This document shows positions 1 through 11,423 of a DNA stretch of 64,000 nucleotides, piece by piece. Under the pieces are notes generated by a model. That model had not been told where the DNA came from. It was given only the letters and a program-made list of their open reading frames with translations, and searched no databases. Position 1 is the stretch's first letter. The number at the start of each line of letters is the position of its first letter. The translations under genes were made by a program, and so were the position numbers. The stretch comes from Sipunculus nudus. Its lineage: Eukaryota; Annelida; Sipuncula; Golfingiida; Sipunculidae. The DNA lies in the NCBI GenBank assembly GCA_026874595.1, contig CM049315.1:65345389-65409388 (forward strand), in the 5' to 3' direction.

Positions 1-468
1 TGGACAATTTTGATTTTTTAAAGAAATGCATTGAATAACATGATTCTTTGCACACATATTGATCATGGAGTGTTTCATCAGTTCATGCAGACCGGTGGTG
101 CTACCTGTATTTTTTTTCAAATTTTTACACAGTTTTTCTCTATTTTTGAGACCTCCAAATGAAGAGGTCATCTGTTAACAGGGCACAAATTGTAAATGCT
201 TGACCTGGAATCTTCTCACATGACATCAAAGGAGGTCCATGAAAATTAGGTCTCTGTATCCCATATCCTCTGACCTTTGGGGATCGTAAGTACGCACTAT
301 ATACCCCCCAGAATAACTAAAACATTTGATAAAAAAATTCCAGTATCTGAATAACTAATGCACTGATGGCCATGATTTTTTGCATGCATATTGATCTTGG
401 AGTGTTTTATCAATTCCTGTAGACTTGTGGCACTCCTGTATATCGTTTGAATCTTTATGCATTTTTTA
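1..468 (+). mobile_element. Family A2 Helentron-like element, interior fragment
   Basis: This stretch matches the interior of the complete A2 copy at 33466-35373. Shared landmarks are the 'gatcatggagtgtttcatcag' type phrase, the 'ctatttttgagacct' phrase and the 'aacagggcacaaat' phrase. Neither end is present: the window begins inside it and a family B left end starts at 469. The 83-residue minus-strand frame here lies wholly in repeat sequence and is not a gene. Confidence 0.65.
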
Positions 469-641
469 AGCAAACCGGTGAGCTTATGTGATAATGCAGT
501 GTCGTCCGTCGTGTGTCGTGTGTTGTGCGTCGTCTGCACGTTAACCATAGCTATCTAAAAAACGGTAGGAGCTAACATCACCAATTTTTTTGCAAATAAT
601 CAGTCACCCAAAAAACTATATCGGATTTTGTTTAATTTTTT
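469..641 (+). mobile_element. Family B Helentron-like element, left-end fragment
   Basis: It starts AGCAAACCGGTGAGCTTATG, like the family B left ends at 24126, 42819 and 53509 (consensus AGCGAACCTGTGAGC), followed by a GTC-rich stretch and the 'aaaactatatcggattttg' phrase seen in other B copies. It stops where a family A left end begins at 642, so it was truncated or interrupted there. Confidence 0.65.
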
Positions 642-2010
642 AGCTCAGCTGACTATAAGTCATCTGAGCTATAGTCATGGTCCATTGTCCGTCGTCTGTC
701 CGTCTGTCTGTCCGTCCGTCCATCAGTCCGTCCGTCTGGATGTCCGTCCGTAAGACTGGCACATTTCGACACCGTTGGACCTACGAATCTGAATTTCGGC
801 ATACAGTTAGTTGTCCCCATAATCTCCTACCATGCCAAAAATTGGGTCCATAGGACTTCGTTCTTTTGAGATATTAAGGAAAAACCTCAATTTTTTATTA
901 GAAATCTATTTTCACACTTCAGGACTGCCTAATATCAAAACCACTCATCTGGTTTTCTTCATAATTACCATAAATATTCCTCTATATAGTTCCTATGTAC
1001 ATGCCAGATATTAAGTCAGTATTATATAATTTAAAAAAGTTATGGGCCCAAACATAATGGACTTTGTAAAAAAATCAGGAAGATATTTGGTCACTTAAGA
1101 CCAAAAGTGTTAAAGGTAGGGACTTTTTTTTCAGTAATACAACTTTAATTAATAAAAATTTAATTGTATACCAAAAATTAGATCAAAATTTGTTAAATTT
1201 TTTAAAATGTTGGCAAAAATATAAAATTGGTACCTTAAATTTTGCCCAACTTTGGCCATGGCACGTTTTTTTCCTGTAAGTTCTGTGGATTTAATTTTCA
1301 CACCATGTATACATAAGGATTTAATCTGTTAAAAACTGAAATTTGAAAATAAAAGCTGCAAAATTAGGCTAGTTATTGAATATTTTTGGAGGCTCTTGTT
1401 GTATTCCCTTACATTGTCAGGCAGTCCACTTTGATGACTGTAGGTCATTCAGTGCACATCTCTATGCTCCCCAGGCTGTTGACATAATTTTAGATGTCCC
1501 CAAAATCTCCTACCATACCGAAAATTGGGTCATTAGGACTTTGTTCCTTCGAGATATTAAGGAAAAAAACTCTGTTTTCCATAAAAAAAAGCCATTGTTA
1601 CACTTCAAGGCTGCCTAATATCAAAACCACTGATCTGTTTTTGATCGAATTTAGTAATCACATTCTTTTATACATTTTCTATGAACATACCAAAAATTAG
1701 GTCAGCATTGGGTATTATTTTGAAGTTATGGGCCAAAACATAATGCAATTTTTTAAAAAATCAGGAAATATATTTACTCACCTAACATGAGAATTGCTGA
1801 ACCTAGAGACTTTTTTTCAGGAATATAACTTTATTTAATCAAGATTCAATTGTTTACCCAAAATTAGATCTGAATTTTGCAAATTTTTCAAGTTATTAGC
1901 ATAAATAAAAAAACAATACCTTAAATTTTGTCCAACTTTGGCACTGTTGATTTAATTTTCCCAGCATATATGCATAAGGATTTAATCTTTTAAAATCTGA
2001 ACATTCAAAA
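642..2010 (+). mobile_element. Family A1 Helentron-like element, left part with two core repeats
   Basis: The left end at 642-670 is a near-perfect hairpin: AGCTCAGCTGACT, loop ATA, AGTCATCTGAGCT, with one mismatch. A GTCC/GTCT microsatellite follows. Two copies of a roughly 680-bp core come next, beginning near 805 and 1485 and sharing the 'tctcctaccat' and 'aatatcaaaaccactgatct' phrases. The short frames inside (60 to 80 residues) recur in other copies with the repeat and are not genes. A possible right end of the same family lies at 3775-3806. Confidence 0.75.
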
Positions 2011-3280
2011 GAAATTGATTGGAATGAATAGCTTTTATTCATGTTTTCATACACCATGTCAAGTGTTGTTTACATCTAGCCCAACTAGTAGTACAGCCTT
2101 CACTTGCATTATGTAACCCACCGCAGGCAGCTTACCTTGGCCCAGCTTGGCCACTACTAGCAGGCTTCCCCTTTGCCCTGCACTTATCCCCCCCCCCCCC
2201 CCCCCCCAAGCTGGTGCATAAACTAGATGAATGTTATAATTTTTCTGTATTTATTTTATTCTTGGACATGCTACATTTTAGATTTTGTATTGTACCACCA
2301 GGGTTACAATGATTAAAGTGTACATTTAATTGTGTCCACAAAGTGCTGTGAAAGTGTGGATGTTCATGAGATAAGTAATTCCTTACTTCAGAAGAGTAAA
2401 AACTTCACCAGGTGTGAAATTGACTATCAATTCCAGTAATTAATTAAAACTGGGATAGTAATTAGCACAATGATATTGTTTGTCCCTCATTCAACCAACA
2501 GTGTGTATACTTTATTTGAAAAAATGTTTTATTTTATCAAATTTACTTTTATTTTATTTTGGTGAATAAAATTAAGCATGTCCTGAAAACTCCAATGTGC
2601 AAAACTTTTTAATAGTGATTCAAGGAATATTCTTGTAGATGCCATGTTGTGGCATTATTTTCTTTTAAAATCAGTTTAAACATTTATGATTTAAAAATAA
2701 TAAAATATATGTGTATGCATAATATGACCCAATGTTTTTTACTATGTATATATAATGATTGCAACTTTTGCAACAATTCTAATATTTTAACTTTTATTTT
2801 CAGGTTTTTTAATTAAAAATTTATAAACCTGTAAATAAAAAAAATGATTCAGATAAAAACTTCTTAATGGAAAAAGTGGATCTGCTTAAAAAAATAGGAT
2901 TATATTTAAACTTAAATGCATTATTCTCTTGAAAGTGAAATAAAGGTATTAGTCCATTCTGTCCACTTGCCTGTCCAACTATAAATTTTCGTATGCAACA
3001 CAGTATCTCAAAACTTTTACTGTTTTTCTTCATGACAGTCTTGTCAGAGTATTAGTTTGCAATCATATATTTAGAACTTTACTATAACCAAGAAGGAGGG
3101 CCCCTTTCCTCTTAGCTTTTCATATTCTTATATAAATGAAAAACATTACAATAGAATATTTCTACATCCACCATCGTGCTGCCCTCACTTTTCCCTTCTC
3201 CGAACCCCATCCCAAAGTCAGCCTCAGTAAGCAAGAACAAGATGAATCAGATATATTCATACTTTAATATTTTGTATAAC
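2011..3280. other. AT-rich stretch without a recognisable gene
   Basis: I see no supported gene. It holds a run of 20 C at 2188-2207 and otherwise AT-rich sequence. The 70-residue minus-strand frame at 2821-3033 is K/F/L-rich as expected of AT-rich DNA. This may be an insertion inside the flanking family A1 element, because A1-like sequence resumes near 3285 ('cctatgtacatgccagaaatta'). Confidence 0.4.
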
Positions 3281-3806
3281 TATTCGTCCATAGGTACCTA
3301 TGTACATGCCAGAAATTATGTCAATATTGTGTAATATGTAGACATAGTGGGCATCACAATAATGTACCTTGTCAAGACTAAAGAGATATTGTGTCAAACA
3401 GTCACATATTCATAAATCACTTCATCAGCATAGTTTATCATAACATCATATCTGTCAAATTGAACGCTTGCAGACTACCATACACTTTAGATCCTTCAAC
3501 AAATAGCCTTATCATCATTCTACTACTGCTTATTACTGCTGTCATTGCATTCATATTTGCTCAAATATATCACAATTTTCAACCCCTCCTAAATAAATAA
3601 AAAATAAACCACTTTATTTGACTCTATTAATCCATCAGTCAGGTAATTTCATTTATCATTTACTCACATATTACATTACATTCCTTTATAATAGCCCAAC
3701 ATGTCATGATATTCATAAGCTTTATCGACTCGATATAGTATCACAGTGGAGAAACATTTATAGTCCAATCACGATCAGCTGAGCGCCTTGACCCATGGGT
3801 CCCTTG
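3281..3806 (+). mobile_element. Family A right part and right terminus
   Basis: It resumes A1-type sequence and ends with the family A right terminus. The internal arm TCAGCTGAGCG at 3775-3785 is complementary to the left arm. It is followed by GACCCATGGGTC, a perfect palindrome, and then CTTG with T-rich flank. This is the plan of a Helentron 3' end: asymmetric inverted repeat, hairpin, terminus. It may be the right end of the element starting at 642. Confidence 0.6.
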
Positions 3807-4740
3807 TTTTTCAGCTTGTTTTGCAAAAAATTACTGTACCAATTTCCATAAACTGAGAGTTGAGAGTGGGACACATGCCAAGGTGAACCAAGTAAGATTG
3901 TAATAGCACTTTTGCTAAAATAATAATAGCTCAAAGCTTACTATATATGTCTCATGCAAGATGCATAATTCTCTGTTATTAACTTGTCAGTTAATTGTCA
4001 TGACAACATGAAATTCCAGATTGCAGTTCTAAGAAATTTAATGTTAAACCAGCCTTGTAATTCAGCTATAGACCACCAGTGACCTGATTCTGCTCAAGTG
4101 TAGGTAGAAGATTGTCCCTGGTGGGAGACTTTTGCATTCAGCCTGATATTGGCTTAATCATGTAATTTTTATCTGGGCTTATCAGGTGTCAACGTTCAGC
4201 TGTGATGACGCAGGTACTGTAACTCCCTTGAATTAATTCTGAATGTGATTTTGTAACAAGAGCATGTCATTGAGCCATTTCCCTTGGATCTGGAATTATC
4301 CCCATCACTGCCAGCAGCTATTCTTATACATCCTCATCCAAATCTAGTTGCCTTGGAAACCAGGTGATAATTGAGAAAGAACAGTTTGATAGCATCTCTG
4401 CTTGGACATGTGTGCCGAACTGATTATCACAAGGTCTGTGAACAAAAGCTGTTTTTTTTCAGTTTTAATATGAATGATGCACAAAACTGCTTTAATATAA
4501 GTTTTATATAGCTGAATTAATCAAACACCAGATGATGTGTTAAGCGTAAGATGCTTCTTACAGTGATGGATTGGATAACAAGAAATGGGCAAGAAGGTGG
4601 AGAGGTGCTATAAACAAATCTTATTGAAGTCATGCTGGACTCATTAACAATGGAAAATAAAGGCCTGCCTCACTAAGACATAAAGTTGCTTTTTCCAGTA
4701 TTTAATATATAATTATTGTTCTTTCTGGTTATAGTGCACC
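3807..4740. other. Unannotated stretch
   Basis: I see no gene, RNA gene or recognisable repeat end. It is ordinary AT-rich sequence between a family A right end and the 51-bp satellite. Confidence 0.4.
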
Positions 4741-7047
4741 ATAATCACTGTCTTAATTGGTGACTATATGTCTACGGACTGTCATGCTCACAATAAATGT
4801 CTTTATTTGGTTATTATAGTGTCTGCAGACTGTCATGCTCGCAATTACTATCTTTATTTGGTATTTATTGTGTCTGTAGACTGTCATGCTCACAATCACT
4901 GTCTTTATTTGGTAATTATAGTGTCTGCGGACTGTCATGCTCACAATCACTGTCTTTATTTGGTAATTAAAGTGTCTGCAGACTGTCATGCTCACAATCA
5001 CTGTCTTTATTTGGAAATTATAGTGTCTGCAGACTGTCAGGCTGACAATCACTGTCTTTATTTGGTAATTATAGTGTATATGGACTGTCATGCTTACACT
5101 AACTGTCTTTATTTGATGATTATAGTGTCTGCAGACTGTCATGCTCAGAATCACTGTCTTTATTTGGTATTAATAGTGTCTACGGACTGTCATGCTTACA
5201 ATAATTGTCTTTAATTGGTAATTATTGTGTCTGCTGACTGTCATACTCATAATCACTGCCTTTATTTGGTAATTATAATGTCTGCAGACAGTCAAGCTCA
5301 CAATGAATGTCTTTATTTGGTGACTATAGTGTCTGCAGACTGTCATGCTCACAATCACTGTCTTTATTTGGTAATTATAGTGTCTGTGGACTGTCATGCT
5401 CACAATCACTGTCGTTATTTGGTAATTATAGTGTCTGCAGACTGTCAAGCCTACAATCACTGTCTTTATTTGGTAATTATTGTGTCTGCAGACTGTCATG
5501 CTCACAATCACTGTCTTTATTTGTTAATTATAGTGTCTGCGGACTGTCATGCTCACAATCACTGTCTTTATTTGGTAATTATAGTGTCTGCAGACTGTCA
5601 AGCTGACAATCACTGTCTTTATTTGGTAATTATAGTGTCTACAGACTGTCATGCTAACAATAACTGTCTTTATTTGATGATTATAGTGTCTGCAGACTGT
5701 CATGCTCGCAATCACTGTCTTTATTTGGTATTAATAGTGTCTACGGACTGTCATGCTAACAATAATTGTCTTTATTTGGTAATTATTGTGTCTGCTGACT
5801 GTCATACTCACAATCACTGCCTTTATTTGGTAATTATAATGTCTGTAGACAGTCAAGCTCACAATGAATGTCTTTATTTGGTGACTATAGTGTGTGTAGA
5901 CTGTCAAGCTCACAATCACTGTCTGTATTTGGTGATTAAAGTGTCTACGGACTGTCATGCTCACAATCACTGTCTTTATTTGGTAATTATAGTGTCTGCA
6001 GACTGTCAGGCCTACAATCACTGTCTTTATTTGGTAATTATAGTGTCTGCAGACTGTCAAGCTAACAATAAATGCTTTATTTGGTGATTATAGTGTCTAT
6101 GGACTGTCATGCTCACAATCACTGTCTTTATTTGGTAATTATAGTGTCTGTGGACTGTCATGCTCAGAATCACTGTCTTTATTTGGTAATTATAGTGTCT
6201 GCGGACTGTCATGCTCACAATCACTGTCTTTATTTGTTAATTATAGTATCTGCGGACTGTCATGCTCACAATCACTGTCTTTATTTGGTAATTATAGTGT
6301 CTGCAGACAAGCTGACAATCACTGTCTTTATTTGGTATTAATAGTGTCTACGGACTGTCATGCTAACAATAATTGTCTTTATTTGGTAATTATTGTGTCT
6401 GCTGACTGTCATACTCACAATCCCTGCCTTTATTTGGTAATTATAATGTCTGCAGACAGTCAAGCTCACAATGAATGTCTTTATTTGGTGACTATAGTGT
6501 CTGCAGACTGTCAAGCTCACAATCACTGTCTGTATTTGGTGATTAAAGTGTCTACGGACTGTCATGCTCACAATCACTGTCTTTATTTGGTAATTATAGT
6601 GTCTGCAGACTGTCAAGCTAACAATCACTATCTTTATTTGGTAATTTTACTGTCTATGGACTGTCATGCTAACAATAACTGTCTTTATTTGATGATAATA
6701 GTGTCTGCAGACTGTCATGGTCACAATAAATGTCTTTATTTGGTAATTATAGTGTCTGCGGACTGTTATGCTCACAATCACTGTCTTTATTTGGTAATTA
6801 TAGTGTCTGCGGACTGTTATGCTCACAATCACTGTCTTTATTTGGTAATTTTAGTGTCTATGGACTGTCATGCTAACAATAACTGTCTTTATTTGATGAT
6901 TATAGTGTCTGCAGACTGTCATGGTCACAATAAATGTCTTTATTTGGTAATTATAGTGTCTGTGGACTGTTATGCTCACAATCACTGTCTTTATTTGGTA
7001 ATTATAGTGTCTGCGGACTGTCGTACTCACAGTCACTGTCTTTATTA
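4741..7047 (+). repeat. 51-bp tandem satellite array, main block (about 45 units)
   Basis: The unit runs roughly from GTGTCTGCGGACTGTCATGC through CTGTCTTTATTTGGTAATTA. As 51 is a multiple of three and the unit lacks a stop in one frame on each strand, long frames appear on both strands, up to 290 residues, with a 17-residue repeat (IVSADCHAHNHCLYLVI). I read these as artefacts: there are no splice signals, no start context, and single-base indels break the frames. A characteristic run of monomers ('tacggactgtcatgct' followed by 'cagacagtcaagctc') recurs at about 5181, 5742 and 6349, implying a higher-order unit of 11 to 12 monomers. Confidence 0.95.
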
Positions 7048-7114
7048 TCTTCTCACACAAGGTTACCAAAGGGATATAGTAACACCTCCATAAGTGTGTC
7101 CGTCTGTCTGTCAA
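7048..7114 (+). mobile_element. Family E element, truncated left end
   Basis: It carries CACAAGGTTACCAAAGGG and 'gatatagtaacacctcc', the same as the left end of the fuller family E copy at 7247, then a short GTCTGTC microsatellite. It runs directly back into satellite sequence at 'gtctgtcaactgtcaagc'. The element is therefore deleted after its first 70 bases or so. Confidence 0.7.
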
Positions 7115-7246
7115 CTGTCAAGCTGACAATCACTGTCTTTATTTGTTGATTATAATGTCTGCGGACTGTCAAGCTGACAGTCACTGTCTTTATTTGGTAA
7201 TTATAGTGTCTTCGGACTGTCGTACTCATAATCACTGTCTTTATTA
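7115..7246 (+). repeat. 51-bp satellite, between two family E insertions
   Basis: About two and a half monomers of the same 51-bp unit. It ends at 'cactgtctttatt', the same monomer position where the preceding block and the monomer at 8131 also end. Confidence 0.9.
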
Positions 7247-8130
7247 TTTTCTTGCACAAGGTTACCAAAGGGATATAGTAAAACCTCCATTAGTGCGTCC
7301 GTCTGTCCGTCTGTCTGTCCCTCCGGAATCGGATTGTGGGTTGATTTCAAGCCAAAGCGTTTGACCAAAACCTTTCATCTTGTACATATGGTTCACCCAT
7401 CCGTGGATGAAGACCCCTATCGATTTTGAGGTCACAGGGTCAAAGGTCACGGCCACAGGGCCCACTTGTTGAAAAAGCTTGTTGACCCATTTTAGGTCAA
7501 ACTGTTTTACCAACACCTTTCATCTTGCAAATATGGCTAAACCAACCATGGATGAAGAACCCTATAAATTTTGAGGTCACAGGGTCAAATGTCACGGCAA
7601 CAGGGCCCACTTCTTGAAAAAGCTGCTGGACCCATTTAAAGCAAAATTATTGACCAAATCCTTTCATCTTGCACATATGGCTCACCTACCCATGAATGAA
7701 GACCCCTATCAATTTTGACTTCACAGGGTCAAGGGTCACAGCCACAAGGCAAAATCCTTGAAAAAGCTTGTGGACCCATTTAAAGCTAAACAGTTTGACC
7801 AAAACCTTTCATCTTGAAAATATGGCTCATCCGACCATGGATAAAGAACACTATTCATTTTGTGGTCACAGCGTCAAAGGTCACAGCCACAGCGCCCACT
7901 TGTTGAAAAAGCTTGTTGACCCATTTTAGGTCAAACTGTTTTACCAACACCTGTAAGTGTCATCTTGCTCATATGGCTCACCCACCCACGGATTAAGAAC
8001 CCTATTGAGTTTGAATTCAGAGGAGCAAAGGTCAAGGCCAGAGTGCTGCCCTCCGCATTTTCACACTGAACAATATATCCATTCTAATTATGCCCCATGC
8101 AAGGGGATGCTCCGCTTTGCAGTGCCCTTG
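7247..8130 (+). mobile_element. Family E Helentron-like element
   Basis: It begins near CTTGCACAAGGTTACCAAAG, followed by a GTCCGTCT microsatellite. The body is five tandem subrepeats of about 145 bp, each containing 'gaggtcacagggtcaaaggtcac' or a variant, at about 7428, 7572, 7718, 7864 and 8008. The right side has CCCC ATGCAA GGGG, a possible hairpin, and ends in CTTG followed by TT. Satellite resumes immediately. The left hairpin and inverted arm are weaker than in the other families, so assignment to the same class rests on the flanks, microsatellite and subrepeat body. Confidence 0.6.
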
Positions 8131-8183
8131 TTAGGTAATTTTAGTGTCTACAGACTGTCATGCTCACAGTAACTGTCTTTATT
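8131..8183 (+). repeat. Single 51-bp satellite monomer
   Basis: One monomer is left between the family E and family F insertions. It ends in 'ctgtctttatt' and continues on the far side of family F as 'tttgttaattattgtgtctg', so the pre-insertion monomer can be read directly. Confidence 0.9.
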
Positions 8184-10392
8184 GCTTGCCGGAATCAAAG
8201 ATTTCGGCAAGCATATTACTCAGTTGCGTATGTCTGTTTGTTTGTTTGTTTGTTTGTTTGTCACCACTCTCCTGGCCACAATTTTGCAGCAATCGACATG
8301 ACCCTTACAGGGTTGATTGACAACCGAACACCCTGGAACCCTATTGTTTTTGGTCAACATTGCTCCAAGGTCAAGGGTCAAGGTCACGACAGGTGTGGTT
8401 AACGGTTTTTGCACTATAACTTCGCCATAAATAGCCTTATCCACTTCTGCAATAGCTCATTTTTTTCGTCATCACCTGGCCTTTCTTTTGACATGTAGCT
8501 TTCTTAAATTTGCCGTTACCATGGTTACATTTTTTGGGCAAAAATCATTGAAATTGGAAATAACACGACCATTTTTTGTAACTTTGTCAATTTTTAAGCT
8601 ACAGACGTCTGGTTTTGGTCATTATGTACCTTATAGGCAGCTAGACATGATAAAACTAAAAGTCTGGCCAAATCTCGCACCATTTCTCGTCAAACGAGAG
8701 TCTTCGAGATTTCATTAAATATGACCTACAGGTCGCATTTTTTTAACAATGGCTTTGAAATTGATATATTTTGTGTTATTTATAAATATCTCGAAATAGG
8801 TTTTTCATTTTTTGGAAATAGCCACCAGGGGGCGTGGTACCTGAAACACTGTAACATATCATTTTTCTGCAATATCTAAAATAATTTTAAACATGGCACA
8901 ATTTTTATCGTTGTATCTTAAACTAGGAATATTGGCTTATTCCTCCGCACATGTAGCTTTGTGCTGCCGTTACCATGGTTACCAAATTTGTGGGTTAAAC
9001 TTGACGATCTGAAAATATGCAGTTTTTGGCTTCTATCTCGGTTAATATTTATGTTTCAAGGGTCTAGTTTTTTGCATTAGGCTGCTTCCCCTTGATTCTA
9101 AGTCATCCAATTGCAAGTCTCGTCAAATTTCGCTCGGTTTATCGTCAAACGAGAAAAAACGAGATTTCACGGAAATGCTTATAACTCGGCGACTTTTACA
9201 GCTACACAGGTCTAGTTTTCGGCATTTCATAACATATGACCAGCTTGACACGCCAGAAAAGAAATCAGGCCAAATCTCGCACCATATCTCGTCAAGCGAG
9301 AAAAAACGAGATATCATGGAAATGCTTATAACTAGGCGACTTTTACAGCTACTCAGGTCTAGATTTGGCATTTGGTCACATTTGGCCAACTTGACATAGT
9401 AAAACTGCGATACTCGGCGAAATCTCGCACTATATCTGGTCAAATGTTGTAAAACAAGATTTCACAGAAATGCATATAAGTCGGCGACTTTCACGGCTAG
9501 ACAGGTCTAGTTTTTGGCATTCATTAACATTTGGACGGCTTGACATGACAAACCTGCAAGACTGGCCAAATCTCGCACCATATCTCGTCAAACGATAAAA
9601 AAGGAGATTTCACAGAAATGCTAATAACTCGGCGACTTTTACAGCTAGACAGATGTAGTTTTCGCCATTTCATAACATTTAGAGAGTTTGATATTACAAA
9701 TCTACAAGACTGGCCAAATCCTGCACCATATCTCGTCAAACGAGAAAACACGAGAGTACACGGAAATGCTTATAACTCGGCGACTTTTACAGCTAGACGG
9801 ATCTAGTTTTCGCCATTTCGTAACGTTTGGCCGTCTTGACATAATAAAACTGCTCGTCTTGCCAAATCTCGTACTATATCTCGTCAAGCGAGAAAAAAAT
9901 GATTTCACGTAAATGCTGATAACACGGCGACTTTTGCAGCTAGACAGGTCAAGTTTCCGGCATTTTGTAATATTTGACAAACCTGACATGACAAAACTGG
10001 AAATCTCGCCAAAGCTCGCACCATTTCCCGTCAAACGAGAAAACACGAGATTTCATGCAAATGCTTATAACTCAGCGGCTTTTATAGCTAGACAGGTCTA
10101 GTTTTCGGCATTTCATATCATTTGGCCAGCTTGACATGACAAACCTGAAAACGTCTCACTGCTTCTTGTCAAACGAGATTAACGGGATTTCATGAAAAAA
10201 ATTTGAACTTGGTCCCTTTTACACTAGAAAGATATGCAGCTGTTAAAGGTCAGCATGCATAAATAAACATATTATCCGTTTCTGCTGCCCCCACAATGAT
10301 GCTCATTCATATGACTGTTTCTACATGCACTCTCTGTCTATCTGTCTGTATCATTTCCATTTCCGGCAAGCGCTCGACCTCTGGTCGTCTAG
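8184..10392 (+). mobile_element. Family F Helentron-like element, complete
   Basis: The left end at 8184-8212 is a hairpin: GCTTGCCGGAATC, loop AAA, GATTTCGGCAAGC, one mismatch. A TTTG microsatellite follows. The body carries about seven to eight subrepeats of roughly 147 bp, marked by 'cgtcaaacgagaaaa' and 'aactcggcgacttttacagct'. The right side has TTCCGGCAAGC (10361-10371), the exact complement of the left arm, then the hairpin CGACC TCT GGTCG and the terminus CTAG at 10389-10392. Satellite sequence flanks both sides in register, with no target duplication. Frames of 60 to 114 residues inside follow the subrepeats and are not genes. Confidence 0.85.
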
Positions 10393-10707
10393 TTTGTTAA
10401 TTATTGTGTCTGCTGACTGTCATACTCACATTCACTGTCTTTATTTGTTAATGATAGTGTCTGCTGACTGTCATACTCACAATCACTGTCTTTATTTGTT
10501 AATTATAGTGTCTGGTGACTGTCATACTCACAATCACTGTCTTTATTTGTTAATTATAGTGTCTGGTGACTGTCATACTCACAATCACTGTCTTTATTTG
10601 TTAATATTAGTGTCTGGTGACTGTCATACTCACAATCACTGTCTTTATTTGTTAATTATAGTGTCTGGTGACTGTCATACTCACAATCACTGTCTTTATT
10701 TGGTAAA
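10393..10707 (+). repeat. 51-bp satellite, distal block (about six units)
   Basis: Six nearly identical monomers with the variant 'gtgtctggtgactgtcatactc'. They are more uniform than the main block, which suggests recent local amplification. This is the far end of the array that starts at 4741. Confidence 0.95.
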
Positions 10708-10708
10708 G

Positions 10709-10771
10709 TTGAACCTGTATAATGCGACCACCCAATAGATTCGGCTCAAGTGGTCATATTAGACAGGTTCT
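10709..10771. repeat. 20-bp imperfect inverted repeat next to the satellite end
   Basis: Arms GAACCTGTATAATGCGACCA and TGGTCATATTAGACAGGTTC pair at 17 of 20 positions around a loop of about 20 bases. It sits directly at the edge of the 51-bp array. Function is unknown. Confidence 0.6.
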
Positions 10772-11423
10772 GAATATTAAGGAACTGCTCAAATCTAGAT
10801 GACATGTATGATGGAAATATATATATTAGACCATCTTTATGACTATCAAATAAAACATATATTTGCAAATGTGAAGGACCTTTGTCCTGGAATGCATCCA
10901 GGTACTCCTGCTTCTGCTCCAGGATGCACTGCACTTGAGTACGCTCTTTACACAGCGCTTTACCAATAGACCTACTATCTATATCGTAAGCACTGTTTTA
11001 TTTTGACCTTGTATCCTGAATTGCTACACCAGAGGGGAACACTGTATTTTGGTCCAATCAGATGAGACCCTGTGCTGGAAAACAAACAGTTTACCAGCCA
11101 AGGGAGGAATACACAATGCCAATGTTGTTCATTTCATTTTGAGTGACAGCTCATCACCCCGGCTACCATTTGAACAGACCACAGGCTCAGAGAGAATGGC
11201 CCCACACATGGTTTTCACAGGTCCTTGTGTACATAGGATGCGCGGCTAGTGAGCTGTGATTAAAAAGAAATGAAACAACAAAGGTTCCGTGCACACCGCG
11301 CTGGCTGGTTTCCGTTTTGCTGGAAAATGGATACATGGATATGCTAACATAGTCGTTATGTCATAATCGAATTGGTCGGTGATGCGAGAATGTAGAGGGA
11401 GCAATTAAAATTTGACTATTTTT
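10772..11423. other. Unannotated stretch
   Basis: I find no supported gene or repeat end. Short frames on either strand have no recognisable motif. Confidence 0.4.

Noticed and set aside
2188-2207. Run of 20 C
   Set aside because: A simple homopolymer, possibly with sequencing uncertainty. No function inferred.
639-3812. Interpreting family A as a classical cut-and-paste MITE
   Set aside because: The inverted arms are not both terminal: the right arm is internal, followed by a hairpin and CTTG or CTAG. No target-site duplications are visible. This fits Helentron-type elements better.
4753-7093. Long His/Cys-rich open frames on both strands (up to 290 codons)
   Set aside because: They follow a 51-bp tandem unit, exist on both strands at once, and are broken by small indels at unit joins. 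No start context or splice signals support a gene.
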